64,000 nucleotides of DNA from CAYFKJ01 sp964528595 (GTDB lineage: Bacteria; Pseudomonadota; Alphaproteobacteria; UBA2966), in NCBI GenBank assembly GCA_964528595.1, contig CAZGTM010000010.1, positions 25,228 to 89,227 of the forward strand. Reading direction: 5' to 3'. Below, one piece after another: positions 1 to 9,050 of the stretch (position 1 is the first letter of the stretch; every line of letters starts with the position of its first letter). The translations under genes and the position numbers were made by a program. The notes beneath the pieces are model-generated. The model saw only the letters and a program-made list of their open reading frames with translations, was not told the DNA's origin and did no database searches.

Positions 1-90
1 GCGGAAATCAATTCGAGTAAAGGTCAATGCAAAACGGGGGACGGTATAAAAATAGTCGAGGTATTACTGTGTTGAACTTAAAAAGCGGGT

Positions 91-120
91 TTGATTTTCA
101 GTAATATGGCGACATATCAT
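91..120 (+). promoter_or_regulatory. weak candidate sigma70 promoter for slyX
   Basis: TTGATT at 91-96 and TATCAT at 115-120 are separated by 18 bases and lie 33 bases before the slyX start. The -10 matches the consensus at five of six positions, the -35 at four. Nothing else recognisable is seen in bases 1-152. Confidence 0.3.
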
Positions 121-152
121 CGCAACCCCGCCAACTGACAACGGCTGCCGAC

Positions 153-374
153 ATGTCTGACACGCCTACACCGGAAGAACGCTATGGCGAAATGGAGAGC
201 CGTATCGCTCACCAGGACAGCGTTATCGAGGATCTCAACGAGACGATCACCCGGCAGTGGGATGAGCTTGACAAGCTCACCCGCCAGATCGGCCGGCTCA
301 ACGACCGCGTCGTCGCCCTGGAAGGCGATCTGCAAAGTGTTCTGCCCAAGGACCGTCCCCCACCCCATTATTAG
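153..374 (+). CDS. slyX: SlyX family protein
   Basis: This 73-residue protein has the SlyX layout: a short acidic N-terminus, one long amphipathic helix with heptad-like leucine spacing (roughly residues 15-62, likely a coiled coil), and the family's C-terminal signature PPPHY. The length is typical for SlyX. It is probably a cytosolic oligomeric protein; the biochemical role of the family is not established. A methyltransferase gene begins 11 bases downstream on the same strand, so the two may be cotranscribed. Confidence 0.85.
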   Translation: MSDTPTPEERYGEMESRIAHQDSVIEDLNETITRQWDELDKLTRQIGRLNDRVVALEGDLQSVLPKDRPPPHY

Positions 375-385
375 GCGTGATAAGC

Positions 386-1069
386 ATGTTGAACGGAAAT
401 TCCATTAAAGACATATTGCCGCAACTGCTCGAACTATCAGGTAAGCGGGTTGTCGATGCCGGTTGCGGCGACGGCTTTCTCTCCCGTTTCATGGCAGCAC
501 AGGGCGCCACCGTTTTCGGAGTCGAGCCGGAAGCCGGGCAAGTCGAACGCGCCCGCGCGGCCCAGCAGGTTGCCGACGAACGCTATTGGCGTTGCGGTGC
601 GGAAGAACTGCCTTTCAAAAACGACGAAATGGACGCCGTCGTGTTTTCCAACAGCCTCCACCATGTCCCCGTCGAGCTACAGGAAATGGCTCTGCAGGAG
701 GCCGCGCGCGTAATCGGGTCGGGCGGTCACCTGGTGGTGGCGGAACCCGTGCCGGGGGGCGCCCACCATAACCTGATGCTGCCGGTCCAGGACGAAACGC
801 CGCTGCAAATTGCGGCCCTCGACGCCATCGACAACGTCTTCGCCCATGGGCTGATCGCCGAACAGCGCGACACCTTCAACCGCCCCAGCCTCTACCGTGA
901 CTTCGAACAATTCAGGGAAGCCATGGTGCGGATCAATCCCGCGCGGGGGACGGCATTCGCCGAAAACGACGAGCTTATACGGAATAATTTTGACCAATAT
1001 GGCCGCGCGACGCCTGAAGGCCGGATCTTCGTTCAGGAAATCCGCGTCGACGTCCTGCGCAAACCCTGA
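386..1069 (+). CDS. class I SAM-dependent methyltransferase
   Basis: The product is about 227 residues from the ATG at 386; a GTG at 377 would add three residues. Near residue 24 it has the Rossmann motif I, VDAGCGDGF, then an acidic residue at the end of strand 2 (GVEPE) and a post-motif stretch, VFSNSLHHV, typical of Methyltransf_11 enzymes that act on small molecules. These features predict S-adenosylmethionine binding. The substrate cannot be read from the sequence. It follows slyX closely and converges with a hydrolase gene. Confidence 0.8.
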   Translation: MLNGNSIKDILPQLLELSGKRVVDAGCGDGFLSRFMAAQGATVFGVEPEAGQVERARAAQQVADERYWRCGAEELPFKNDEMDAVVFSNSLHHVPVELQEMALQEAARVIGSGGHLVVAEPVPGGAHHNLMLPVQDETPLQIAALDAIDNVFAHGLIAEQRDTFNRPSLYRDFEQFREAMVRINPARGTAFAENDELIRNNFDQYGRATPEGRIFVQEIRVDVLRKP

Positions 1070-1076
1070 TCGGCCC

Positions 1077-1096
1077 CTGCGAAAATTTGTTCGCAG
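1077..1096. terminator. short hairpin between convergent genes
   Basis: CTGCGAA and TTCGCAG form a perfect 7-bp stem with a 6-base loop in the 30 bases between the convergent methyltransferase and hydrolase genes. There is no clear T tract on either side, so it is a possible bidirectional terminator only. Confidence 0.35.
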
Positions 1097-1099
1097 CGC

Positions 1100-2053
1100 C
1101 TAGTTCAGCGTCTCCGTTAGAAATTCGACCAACACTGTTGCGACCTTTTCGTGCTCCTTGTAGGTGATCGAGTGATGGCCGCCCTCGATGACGTTCATTT
1201 GTACGCGGGGGATGGCCCGCTTTACATGTTCGGCATGGGAGAACGGCACCACGCTATCTAGATCACCCCAAACCGCGCTGACCGGGTAGTCGTGGCCGCC
1301 GACGATATCGTACTCGGCCTGTAATCCGGTCATGGGGAAATGCCGGATCGTGGAGACCAGGGACCGGAGGTAGCCCCGGTACGACATCTGCTCAATATAA
1401 CGATCGACGATATCGGGAATGGCGGTGCTTTGGTTCCGCGGCCGCGACATGCCGTCGATCATGATGCCCTTGCCGACCACCGCCATGGCCCAATCGCCGA
1501 TGACCGGCAGGTTGATCAGCGACATCATCTTCGCCATGGCGCCCTCGGGATCGGGGAAGCCCGCCGGCGCGATGAGGGCGAGGCGTTTGGCGCGGCCGGG
1601 GCGGCGGGCGAGGAAGTTGACCGATATGGCTCCGCCCATGGAATAGCCGACGAGATTAAAGGACTCGGTCACGCCTTGCGATTCGAGGAGTTCAACAAGC
1701 TGGCGGTCAAAGAGATCCGCGTCGTTATCGATGTCAGGCCGGTCGCTCCAGCCGCGCCCATAGTTGTCGTAGGTCAGCACCCGCAGGCCGGCTTGCGCCA
1801 GTGGTTCCAACAAGCCCTGCCAGACGAAGGACGGCGTGGAAAAGCCGTGAACCAGGACGGTGACATCGCCGTCCGCCGGGCCGTGCCATTGGTAGTGCAC
1901 CTTACCGTCGCTGAGATCGATGAACTGCCCCGGCGCCTTTCCGCGGGCTTTGTCATCCAGTTCGCCGAGGCTGCTCTGGGCATAGAAATATGCCCCAGCG
2001 GCGGCCAGCACGATCACACCGAAAATTATCGCCAACCACTTCAACACTCGCAT
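1100..2053 (-). CDS. membrane-anchored alpha/beta hydrolase
   Basis: The protein is 317 residues from the ATG at 2053, chosen because AAGGAG lies about 10 bases upstream; a TTG at 2083 would give a longer form with no such site. Residues about 5-24 are a hydrophobic segment (signal anchor). The hydrolase core follows: oxyanion region VHGFSTPSF, nucleophile elbow GYSMGG, acid in WGDLDSVVP and histidine in EGGHHS. This is a complete Ser-Asp-His triad, so an esterase, lipase or C-C hydrolase is likely, with unknown substrate. The gene lies just downstream of rnpB on the same strand. Confidence 0.82.
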   Translation of the reverse strand: MRVLKWLAIIFGVIVLAAAGAYFYAQSSLGELDDKARGKAPGQFIDLSDGKVHYQWHGPADGDVTVLVHGFSTPSFVWQGLLEPLAQAGLRVLTYDNYGRGWSDRPDIDNDADLFDRQLVELLESQGVTESFNLVGYSMGGAISVNFLARRPGRAKRLALIAPAGFPDPEGAMAKMMSLINLPVIGDWAMAVVGKGIMIDGMSRPRNQSTAIPDIVDRYIEQMSYRGYLRSLVSTIRHFPMTGLQAEYDIVGGHDYPVSAVWGDLDSVVPFSHAEHVKRAIPRVQMNVIEGGHHSITYKEHEKVATVLVEFLTETLN

Positions 2054-2092
2054 CCTGAAATACTCCTTAAGCGTACTGAGCAAATCTCATGA

Positions 2093-2498
<406 letters not shown>

Positions 2499-2504
2499 CG
2501 CTTC

Positions 2505-2533
2505 TAACTAGGCTTATGGCGGGTTGCGGTCAA
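2505..2533 (-). promoter_or_regulatory. sigma70 promoter of rnpB
   Basis: On the minus strand TTGACC (2533-2528) and TAGTTA (2510-2505) are separated by exactly 17 bases. The start of transcription about 7 bases further on would coincide with the predicted 5' end of RNase P RNA. The -35 box overlaps the stop codon of the amidase gene. Confidence 0.7.
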
Positions 2534-3264
2534 GAGGCTGCGGCCAGAACGGCGGCCAGAGTGGCGCGAGTGTTATGATCCGCGATGCCGTCGATCTTGC
2601 TCGGGCGGTAGTGCCGTTGGAAGGCGGAAACGGCCACGGTGGTCGGTCCGCCATAGGAGCCACTGACATCGACCTGGTAGCCGAAGCGGGAGAGATCGGC
2701 CTGCAGCCGAGCGACGCCCGCCCCCTTGTCGCCGAGGTTCAATTCCGTCCACTGCGCCCGGTCGTTGATCTCGGTGGGCCAGATGCCGACGCCGGCTTTG
2801 GCCAATCGCTCCCAGTCGAATAACTCACCGGGATCGGCCTTGCGTGTCGGCGCCACGTCGGAGTGCCCCAGCACCCGGCCCGGCCTGATCTCGTAGCGCG
2901 ACACCAGACGGGCCGCCAAGATCTCCAGCTCCGCCATCTGGGGCTCGGTATAGGGCCGGTAGCCGAACTCGTGGCCGGGGTTCACCAGCTCGATGCCGAT
3001 GGAGCAGCTGTTGATGTCGGTTTCACCGCCCCAGGCCGCTTCACCGGCGTGCCAGGCCCGGCGGCCTTCCTCCACCATGCGGATCACGGTGCCGTCCTCG
3101 TCGATCACATAGTGCGCCGAGACCTTGGCTTCCGGGTCGGTCAATCGGCGCAACGCATCGGCCGCGGTTTCCATGCCGGTGTAGTGCAGCAGCAGCATGT
3201 CGATACGCGTGTCCTGGGGCCGCGAATCGTGGTTGGGCGAGGCTATTTCCCGGATCGTCTTCAT
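2530..3264 (-). CDS. N-acetylmuramoyl-L-alanine amidase (Amidase_2 plus peptidoglycan-binding domain)
   Basis: The 244-residue product has an Amidase_2 zinc hydrolase domain (about residues 8-160) followed by a PG_binding_1 domain (about 180-242). Zinc-ligand and catalytic motifs are visible: the first His in LLLHYTG, the second in LGHSDVAP and the Asp in KADPG. It would cleave the bond between MurNAc and the L-Ala of the stem peptide, as AmiD does. No signal peptide is evident from the ATG at 3264, so it may recycle cytosolic muropeptides (AmpD-like role) or be exported another way. It follows the EamA gene by 10 bases, probably in one operon. Confidence 0.88.
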   Translation of the reverse strand: MKTIREIASPNHDSRPQDTRIDMLLLHYTGMETAADALRRLTDPEAKVSAHYVIDEDGTVIRMVEEGRRAWHAGEAAWGGETDINSCSIGIELVNPGHEFGYRPYTEPQMAELEILAARLVSRYEIRPGRVLGHSDVAPTRKADPGELFDWERLAKAGVGIWPTEINDRAQWTELNLGDKGAGVARLQADLSRFGYQVDVSGSYGGPTTVAVSAFQRHYRPSKIDGIADHNTRATLAAVLAAAS

Positions 3265-3274
3265 AGCTGCATAC

Positions 3275-4159
3275 TCATACCGTTGGGTTAAGCTTTTCTT
3301 GAGCCCGTTTGCGGGATTCGCGCAACGAAATAATGGCAACGCCGCCCAGGGTCAACATGCCGCCCAACACCATACGCCAGGTTAACTGGTCGTCCAGCAG
3401 CCAGACCAGGAAGACGATGCCGAAGAGCGGCGTCAGCAGCGTGTAGGGCGTCGTCACGCTGACCGGGTAAAGGCGCAGCAGATAATAGACGATACCGTGG
3501 CCGATCAGCGTGGCGGCGAGGGCGGAATAGGCGACGCTCGACCATTCCGCCACGCCGGCCGACTGCAGCGCCGCCCATTGGCCGTTCTCGAGAAAATAGG
3601 AAACCGCGAATAGGCCGGGGGCGGCGACCAGCGCGATCCAGGCCTGCAAGCCGATGACGCCGATGCCCCGGATGGATTTAATGAACACCGTGCCCACTGC
3701 CATGGCGAGGGCGGCCAGCACCACCAGTATCAGAGCGTCGATGAAACTGAAAACAGCAGGATCGTAAGCCAGCATCAGCACGCCGCCGAAGGCCAGGACC
3801 AGTCCGCCGATGCGCCACACCCCGACCCTTTCGCCCAGCCAGACGACCGCGATCAACGTCGTGAACGGGACGTAGAGTTGCACAACGACGGTCAGGGGCG
3901 AGACCTCATCGGCCAGATGCATGCCGGTAAACATCAGCGAATAGTGCAGAACGCCGACGGCAAGCGCCGCGCCGGCAACCAGCTTCATCTGTCCGCGTGC
4001 CAGACGCATGAACGGAAACGCCACGGCGAACACCATGACGAAGCGCAGGCCGGAGAAGAAGATCGGGGGAAAATGCGTGACGCCGAACTTGGCGGCAACG
4101 AAGTTAAAGCCCCAGACGGCATTGACGAAAACGATCAGGGCAATATGCCACGGCTGCAC
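3275..4159 (-). CDS. EamA family (DMT) permease
   Basis: The 294-residue, highly hydrophobic protein has about ten transmembrane helices arranged as two EamA repeats (residues about 5-140 and 150-285), the normal size for drug/metabolite transporters. The repeat start VNAVWGFNFVAAKFG is a common EamA motif. Such proteins usually export amino acids or other small metabolites across the inner membrane; no substrate can be assigned. It starts 33 bases after the djlA-like gene and ends 10 bases before the amidase gene. Confidence 0.85.
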   Translation of the reverse strand: MQPWHIALIVFVNAVWGFNFVAAKFGVTHFPPIFFSGLRFVMVFAVAFPFMRLARGQMKLVAGAALAVGVLHYSLMFTGMHLADEVSPLTVVVQLYVPFTTLIAVVWLGERVGVWRIGGLVLAFGGVLMLAYDPAVFSFIDALILVVLAALAMAVGTVFIKSIRGIGVIGLQAWIALVAAPGLFAVSYFLENGQWAALQSAGVAEWSSVAYSALAATLIGHGIVYYLLRLYPVSVTTPYTLLTPLFGIVFLVWLLDDQLTWRMVLGGMLTLGGVAIISLRESRKRAQEKLNPTV

Positions 4160-4192
4160 TTGGGAATGTCGTTTCTGGCGGTCGAGCGGGCC

Positions 4193-4918
4193 TTACTTTA
4201 GGCCACGCTCCTGGCTGATGCGGTCGTAGGCGTCATTGATGGCGGCCAGTTTGTCGTTGGCCACATCGATGAATTCCTGCGGCACGCCCTGGGCGATCAG
4301 CGTGTCGGGATGGTGCTCGCGGATCAGCTGGCGGTAGTGGCTTTTCAATTCGGCGTCATCGGCGCTCCGGTCGACGCCCAGGACTACGTAAGGATCCGAT
4401 TTGTCGGGGCCGACGTGGCTTTCGCGGATGCGGGCAAAGTCGTGGTCCGAAAAGCCGAAAATATTAGCGACCTGATGGAGGAACTGATCCTCGTTGGGAT
4501 GGTAGACGTTGTCGGCCTTGGCGATATGAAAAAGACCGTCCAGCAGGTCCTCCAGCACGGCGGGGTTATCCTTGAAGAGGCCTGCGAGTTGGGCGGCGTA
4601 AGGCTCGAACCCGGCGGCGTCCTGCTTGGCGAGATCGAAGAAGCGCGCAACGTTCTTCATCTCGTCCGGCGGTACGTGGAAAACCTCGCGGAAGGCTTCG
4701 ACTTCGTCCTTGGTGACAACGCCGTCGGCCTTCGCCATCTTCGCGCCGAGCGCGATCACGCCGACCGTGAAGGCGATTTGCCTGGTGGCGTCCGCCGTCT
4801 CGCCGCCGTCGGACATTTTGTCGAAGGCATGGCCGGCAAATCCGCCGATCAGCGCCCCGATCGGCCCGCCGATGGCAAAGCCCCCGGCCGCACCGATTAA
4901 TTTGCCCCAAATACTCAT
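4193..4918 (-). CDS. DjlA-like co-chaperone (TerB plus C-terminal J domain)
   Basis: The 241-residue protein begins with a glycine-zipper-like hydrophobic segment (about residues 8-30), then a TerB-like helical domain (about 45-155) and a C-terminal J domain (about 174-237) with the HPD tripeptide in REHHPDT. The order membrane segment-TerB-J matches DjlA, which activates DnaK ATPase at the inner membrane. The gene starts a leftward run of three genes and is divergent from the M23 peptidase gene. Confidence 0.87.
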   Translation of the reverse strand: MSIWGKLIGAAGGFAIGGPIGALIGGFAGHAFDKMSDGGETADATRQIAFTVGVIALGAKMAKADGVVTKDEVEAFREVFHVPPDEMKNVARFFDLAKQDAAGFEPYAAQLAGLFKDNPAVLEDLLDGLFHIAKADNVYHPNEDQFLHQVANIFGFSDHDFARIRESHVGPDKSDPYVVLGVDRSADDAELKSHYRQLIREHHPDTLIAQGVPQEFIDVANDKLAAINDAYDRISQERGLK

Positions 4919-5093
4919 GATCGCACCAACATGGTCCCGATTTCCGCCCTCTGCAACCCCGGGATTTTTCGGCCTCTTTATTGAGCGGAAATTGTGGCGC
5001 GAAAATGACGTCCGACCACTTGTCCAACGTCAATCAGGCCGGATGGCCCAAAACGCTATCATTGCCGGATCGCATGTTGTGAGGAGATCGGTT

Positions 5094-6050
5094 ATGCCCC
5101 CTCGCCTTGTATATGGCTTTCTTGCCGCCGCGTCCGTCTCAGCCTTGTTTGTTGTCGCCGTCCCCGGCCCCGCCCTTGCGTCCCCGTCCGGTGATGGTCG
5201 GGCGATCGAGCAACCCGTATCGGTCAACCCTTTGCTAATGAGCCAAAACAGGCGTGGCGGAAAAAGAGGGTTCAAGAAGAAGCGCGGCGGCAAAGGCAAG
5301 ATGGGCGGTGACGTCACCGACGCCCAGAAAAACAACCCCATGCATCCCTCGGCGACCCGCGAAGTCCAGGAGAAGGCGGGGCTGTTCAACACCGGTGTTC
5401 AACCGATCTACCCTAAGGATGCGGCTTGCCTTGAGGTTGAATCCCACTTCGGTGACGGCACCCGCTATGACGGCAGCACCCGCGTCCAATGGGCCAATCA
5501 CGGCTATCACGGCGGTTCGGACATTTCGGCGCCGGAAGGCATGCCGCTGGTGGCTCTGGCCGACGGCGAAGTGGTGCATAAATTCTCTGGAGGAAGGCTG
5601 GTCGGCCATCAGATCATGATGCGCCATACGCCTGACGACACGGGCCTGCCCATCTGGATTTACTCGAAATACAAACACTTCATTGAACCGCCCGAGGTCT
5701 CTGTCGGCGATAAAGTGAAAATGGGTGACGTGGTCGGCCTCTCCGGCAAGACCGGCACGGTGGGCGGACACTACGGTGACGCCGGTTACCCTCACCTTCA
5801 CTTCTCGATCTATGCGGCTACCACGGGACAGTACAAGACCATCGCCCAGAGCGTTCAACCCCGCGACGTTTACTACATCGATCCCGTAGCGCTTTACTTG
5901 CTCAAGGACCGGAACGTATTTGACAACCACGCCGTCCGCGCCCTGGCCGACGACCAGAAATCGGTCGCCATTCCTTTCAAACTCACGAACGGCAAAATCA
6001 TGCCGGCGGGTACCAGGCTGGTCTGGCCGTTCATGTGTGCGGCGAAATAG
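5094..6050 (+). CDS. secreted M23-family peptidase
   Basis: The 318-residue protein starts at the ATG at 5094, preceded by GAGGAG; upstream in-frame codons overlap the djlA gene and are unlikely to be used. An N-terminal signal peptide ends near PALASPSG. A lysine/arginine/glycine-rich linker (RGGKRGFKKKRGGKGK) follows. The LytM/M23 zinc site is present: HGGSD supplies His and Asp, and YPHLHF the HxH pair. These peptidases cut peptidoglycan cross-links or act as amidase activators; all ligands are present, so activity is likely. Confidence 0.85.
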   Translation: MPPRLVYGFLAAASVSALFVVAVPGPALASPSGDGRAIEQPVSVNPLLMSQNRRGGKRGFKKKRGGKGKMGGDVTDAQKNNPMHPSATREVQEKAGLFNTGVQPIYPKDAACLEVESHFGDGTRYDGSTRVQWANHGYHGGSDISAPEGMPLVALADGEVVHKFSGGRLVGHQIMMRHTPDDTGLPIWIYSKYKHFIEPPEVSVGDKVKMGDVVGLSGKTGTVGGHYGDAGYPHLHFSIYAATTGQYKTIAQSVQPRDVYYIDPVALYLLKDRNVFDNHAVRALADDQKSVAIPFKLTNGKIMPAGTRLVWPFMCAAK

Positions 6051-6062
6051 CCGGAGCGGCGC

Positions 6063-7367
6063 CTAACCGGAGGTCATTTTCTCCGGCAGGAAGGTGGCGA
6101 GTTCGGGAAACGCCGTCAAAACCGTGACGGCGACCACCAGCAGGAAGAAGAAGGGCAGCGCTGCCCTCGCGACCGAGAGGATGTCGCGACCCGTCAGGCC
6201 CTGCAAGACGAAAAGGTTGAAACCGACCGGCGGCGTGATCTGCGACATTTCCACCACGATCACCAGGTAGATGCCGAACCAGATGAGGTCGATACCCGCG
6301 CCTTCGATCATCGGCAGAATGACCGAGGTCGTCAGCACAACCATGGAAATGCCGTCGAGGAAACAGCCGAGCACGACGAAGAAAACCGTCAGGGCGGCGA
6401 GCAGCATGTAGGGCGAAAGCTCGAACGAGCCGATCCAGGCCGCGAGCTCGCGGGGAATGCCGGCGAAGCCCATGGCAACGGTGAGGAACGAGGCGCCGGC
6501 CAGGATGAAAGCGATCATGCACGACGTCTTGGTCGCGCCCATGAGGCCCTCCTTGAAGGTCTCCCAGTTCAATGTGCCATAGGCCCATGACAGCAGCAGC
6601 GACAGCACGACGCCGACGGCGGCGGCATCGGTCGGCGAGGCGATACCAAGATAGATCGAACCGATGACGCCGATGATCAGCAACAGGATGGGGATCAGCC
6701 GCCGGGCCGCGTAGATCCGGGCGGTGAACGGCATGGCAGGTTCGGGCGGCGGAATTTTTTCCGGCTTTATCAGGGCGTAAACGACGACAAACCCCATGAA
6801 CAGGACCACAAGCAGCAGGCCGGGCAGAATACCGGCGATGAACAGCCGGCCGATGGATTGTTCGGTGGCGACGCCGTAAACGATCAGGATGATCGACGGC
6901 GGGATGAGGAAGCCAAGCGTGCTCGATCCGGCCAGGGTGCCGATGGCTAGGTTCTCGTCGTAGCCGCGCTTGTTCAACTCGGGCAGCGACATGCGCCCGA
7001 TGGTGGCGGCGGTGGCGGCCGAGGAACCGGAGACGGCGGCGAAGATGGCGCAGCCCAGAATATTGACGTGCGCCAGGCGGCCGGGCAGCCAGCCGAGCCA
7101 GGGCGCCAGACCCTGGAACAGGTCCTCCGACAATCGGGAGCGAAAGAGAATTTCGCCCATCCAGATGAACATCGGCAACGCCGCCAGCGCCCAGGAATTG
7201 CTGGCGCCCCATACGGTGGTCGCCATCACCAGACCGGTGGGCGCCGAGGAAAACAACACGATGCCGAGGAAGCCCACGATGAAGAGCGACAGGGCGACCC
7301 ACAGCCCGCTGCCCAGCAGGGCAAACAGGAAGACGATCAACAGTATCGAATAGAGGGCCTGTTCCAT
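6063..7367 (-). CDS. dctM: TRAP transporter large permease, DctM type
   Basis: The 434-residue protein has about twelve hydrophobic helices and TRAP-M signatures: GSSAATAATIGRMSLPELNK, LGFLIPPSIILIVYG and TPPVGFNLFVLQ. It forms the ion-driven channel of the tripartite transporter together with DctQ and receives substrate from DctP. It begins 5 bases after dctQ and is the last gene of the gntR-dctP-dctQ-dctM operon. Confidence 0.93.
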   Translation of the reverse strand: MEQALYSILLIVFLFALLGSGLWVALSLFIVGFLGIVLFSSAPTGLVMATTVWGASNSWALAALPMFIWMGEILFRSRLSEDLFQGLAPWLGWLPGRLAHVNILGCAIFAAVSGSSAATAATIGRMSLPELNKRGYDENLAIGTLAGSSTLGFLIPPSIILIVYGVATEQSIGRLFIAGILPGLLLVVLFMGFVVVYALIKPEKIPPPEPAMPFTARIYAARRLIPILLLIIGVIGSIYLGIASPTDAAAVGVVLSLLLSWAYGTLNWETFKEGLMGATKTSCMIAFILAGASFLTVAMGFAGIPRELAAWIGSFELSPYMLLAALTVFFVVLGCFLDGISMVVLTTSVILPMIEGAGIDLIWFGIYLVIVVEMSQITPPVGFNLFVLQGLTGRDILSVARAALPFFFLLVVAVTVLTAFPELATFLPEKMTSG

Positions 7368-7372
7368 GAGGT

Positions 7373-7948
7373 TCAGCCCACGCTCGAGGAGATCGTGTCG
7401 TCGGGGGTGTCTGTCGAATCGTCGTCGACGGCATACGACGCCGGCCGGCCCCTCAGGACGTTTTGCAATTCGTCAATCAAGGCGACAACGAGAACGACCA
7501 GTCCCGCCGCCATGGCGAGTTGGGGGATCCAGATCGGCAGCGGCACCATGCCAACCGCGAGGTCGTTGAAAATGTATGATTCGTAGACCAGATTGATTGT
7601 GTAGAAGGTGAAGTAACCGGTCAGCGCCGTCGCCGCGCCGAGACACCAGATTTCGACCCAGTACCTGGCCCGGCCTTCGAGATGGCTGACCAAAAGCGTG
7701 ACGCGGATGTGGCCACCCTCCCGCAGGGTGTAGGCCAGGGCGAAAAAAGTCGCGGCTGCCAAGAAGAACCCGGTGAATTCGGCGTAGGACGGCACGATCA
7801 GGCCGAGCGGCGTCCCCGTCAGCCAGCCCGTCAGCTTGTCGATGACGTTGGCCCCCACCTGCAACACAACGGTGAAGCAGATCAGCGCAATGAACGAGGC
7901 GGCGAGAGCGCCGCTCAAACGGTAGAGCGTGTCGAGGAAGCGTCGCAT
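7373..7948 (-). CDS. dctQ: TRAP transporter small permease, DctQ type
   Basis: The 191-residue protein has four predicted membrane helices, as expected for TRAP-Q, with the family-typical REGGHIRVTLL loop after helix 2. It pairs with DctM in the inner membrane. It is separated from dctP by a terminator-like hairpin and is followed 5 bases later by dctM. Confidence 0.9.
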   Translation of the reverse strand: MRRFLDTLYRLSGALAASFIALICFTVVLQVGANVIDKLTGWLTGTPLGLIVPSYAEFTGFFLAAATFFALAYTLREGGHIRVTLLVSHLEGRARYWVEIWCLGAATALTGYFTFYTINLVYESYIFNDLAVGMVPLPIWIPQLAMAAGLVVLVVALIDELQNVLRGRPASYAVDDDSTDTPDDTISSSVG

Positions 7949-7980
7949 GACGGATAGGTTCCTGACGGTGTGGGCCGGAC

Positions 7981-8012
7981 AAAGAAAACGGGCCGGTATT
8001 GCACCGGCCCGT
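7981..8012 (-). terminator. hairpin with T-rich tail between dctP and dctQ
   Basis: A perfect 10-bp stem (ACGGGCCGGT / ACCGGCCCGT) with a 5-base loop lies 10 bases after the dctP stop, followed on the minus strand by TTTTCTTT. This is a classical intrinsic-terminator shape. It probably reduces transcription into dctQM or stabilises the dctP transcript, which would give excess binding protein over permease. Confidence 0.75.
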
Positions 8013-8021
8013 CATTCGCAA

Positions 8022-8993
8022 CTACATGCCGTAGGCTTTTAGCAGGGCTTGACCTTCGGCCCCCGCCTTCTTGACCCACTCACTGCTCATGGTGGCGCCG
8101 ATGTCCTTGAGAGAGGTCATCAGAGAATCGCTCGGCTTCATGATGTTCACGCCGTTTTTCTTCAGGATGGCGATTTTCTCATCGGTTTCCGCCATACTTT
8201 TTTTCCAACCGCGGGCTTCGGCCTTTGCCGCGGCGTCAAGCACGGCCTGCCGGGTCTTGGCGTCGAGGCGCGCCAGCGCGCGCTTGTTGATGACCACGAC
8301 GTTCTTCGGGATCCATGCCTGGATGTGATGGAAGTGGGAAAGGAAATCCCAGGCCTTGTTGGAAACGCCGGTGGACGGCGAGGTGATCATGGCATCGACC
8401 CGGCCCGTCGCGAAGGCCTGCGGCAGGTCGGCCACCTCGATCTGCGTCGGGGCGGCGCCCGAAAGTTCGGCCATGCGCGTGGTGTTGGCGTTGTAGGCGC
8501 GGAACTTCATGCCCTTCATGTCGCTGGCGGTATTGATCGCCTTCTTGGCATAGAGCCCTTGGGGCGGCCACGGCACGGAAAAAAGCACCTGAAGGCCCTG
8601 CTTGTCGAACTGAGTCGATGCCGTCGGTTTGGTCGCCTTCCAGAGTTTGGCGGCCGCGTCGTAGTCGGTCGCCAGGAAGGGAAGTGAATCCAGTCCGAAC
8701 ACGGGATGCTCATTGGCCAGCAAGCCCATGAAAAACTCGCCGATCGGCACCTGGCCGCTGCGGATCGCGCCCTTGATTTCCTTGTGTTTGAAAAGCGAAC
8801 CGGCGCTGTGCACCTTGATCTCCAGAGACCCACCTGTCGCCGCCTTCACGTCGGCCGCGAACTGATGAATATTCGCCGTATGGAATGTGGCATCCGGATA
8901 CGGTGTCGGCATGTCCCATTTGGTCTGGGCGGCTGCATTGGCAGCCACGGCAAAGACGGCGGCGGCCGCCAGGACGGTCAATTGTTTTCGCAT
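8022..8993 (-). CDS. dctP: TRAP transporter substrate-binding protein, DctP type
   Basis: The 323-residue protein starts at the ATG at 8993 behind GGGAG. A cleavable signal peptide (about 22 residues, ending ANAAAQ) targets it to the periplasm. The DctP fold is recognisable by HQFAADVKAATGG near the N-terminus, then FRAYNANTTRMAELSGAAPT, which holds the conserved substrate-carboxylate-binding arginine region, and LPQAFATGRVDAMITSP. It likely binds an organic-acid type ligand. The neighbouring hydantoinase/oxoprolinase suggests a cyclic amide or related acid, which is inference. Confidence 0.92.
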   Translation of the reverse strand: MRKQLTVLAAAAVFAVAANAAAQTKWDMPTPYPDATFHTANIHQFAADVKAATGGSLEIKVHSAGSLFKHKEIKGAIRSGQVPIGEFFMGLLANEHPVFGLDSLPFLATDYDAAAKLWKATKPTASTQFDKQGLQVLFSVPWPPQGLYAKKAINTASDMKGMKFRAYNANTTRMAELSGAAPTQIEVADLPQAFATGRVDAMITSPSTGVSNKAWDFLSHFHHIQAWIPKNVVVINKRALARLDAKTRQAVLDAAAKAEARGWKKSMAETDEKIAILKKNGVNIMKPSDSLMTSLKDIGATMSSEWVKKAGAEGQALLKAYGM

Positions 8994-9050
8994 TGTCGTT
9001 CTCCCTGTTTTTATTCGTTCTGATATACCCAACTAACGTTACTCGCCGCC

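Noticed and set aside
4626..5093. Long N-terminal extension of the M23 peptidase
   Set aside because: It overlaps djlA antisense and precedes a clear signal peptide with a good ribosome-binding site at the ATG at 5094.
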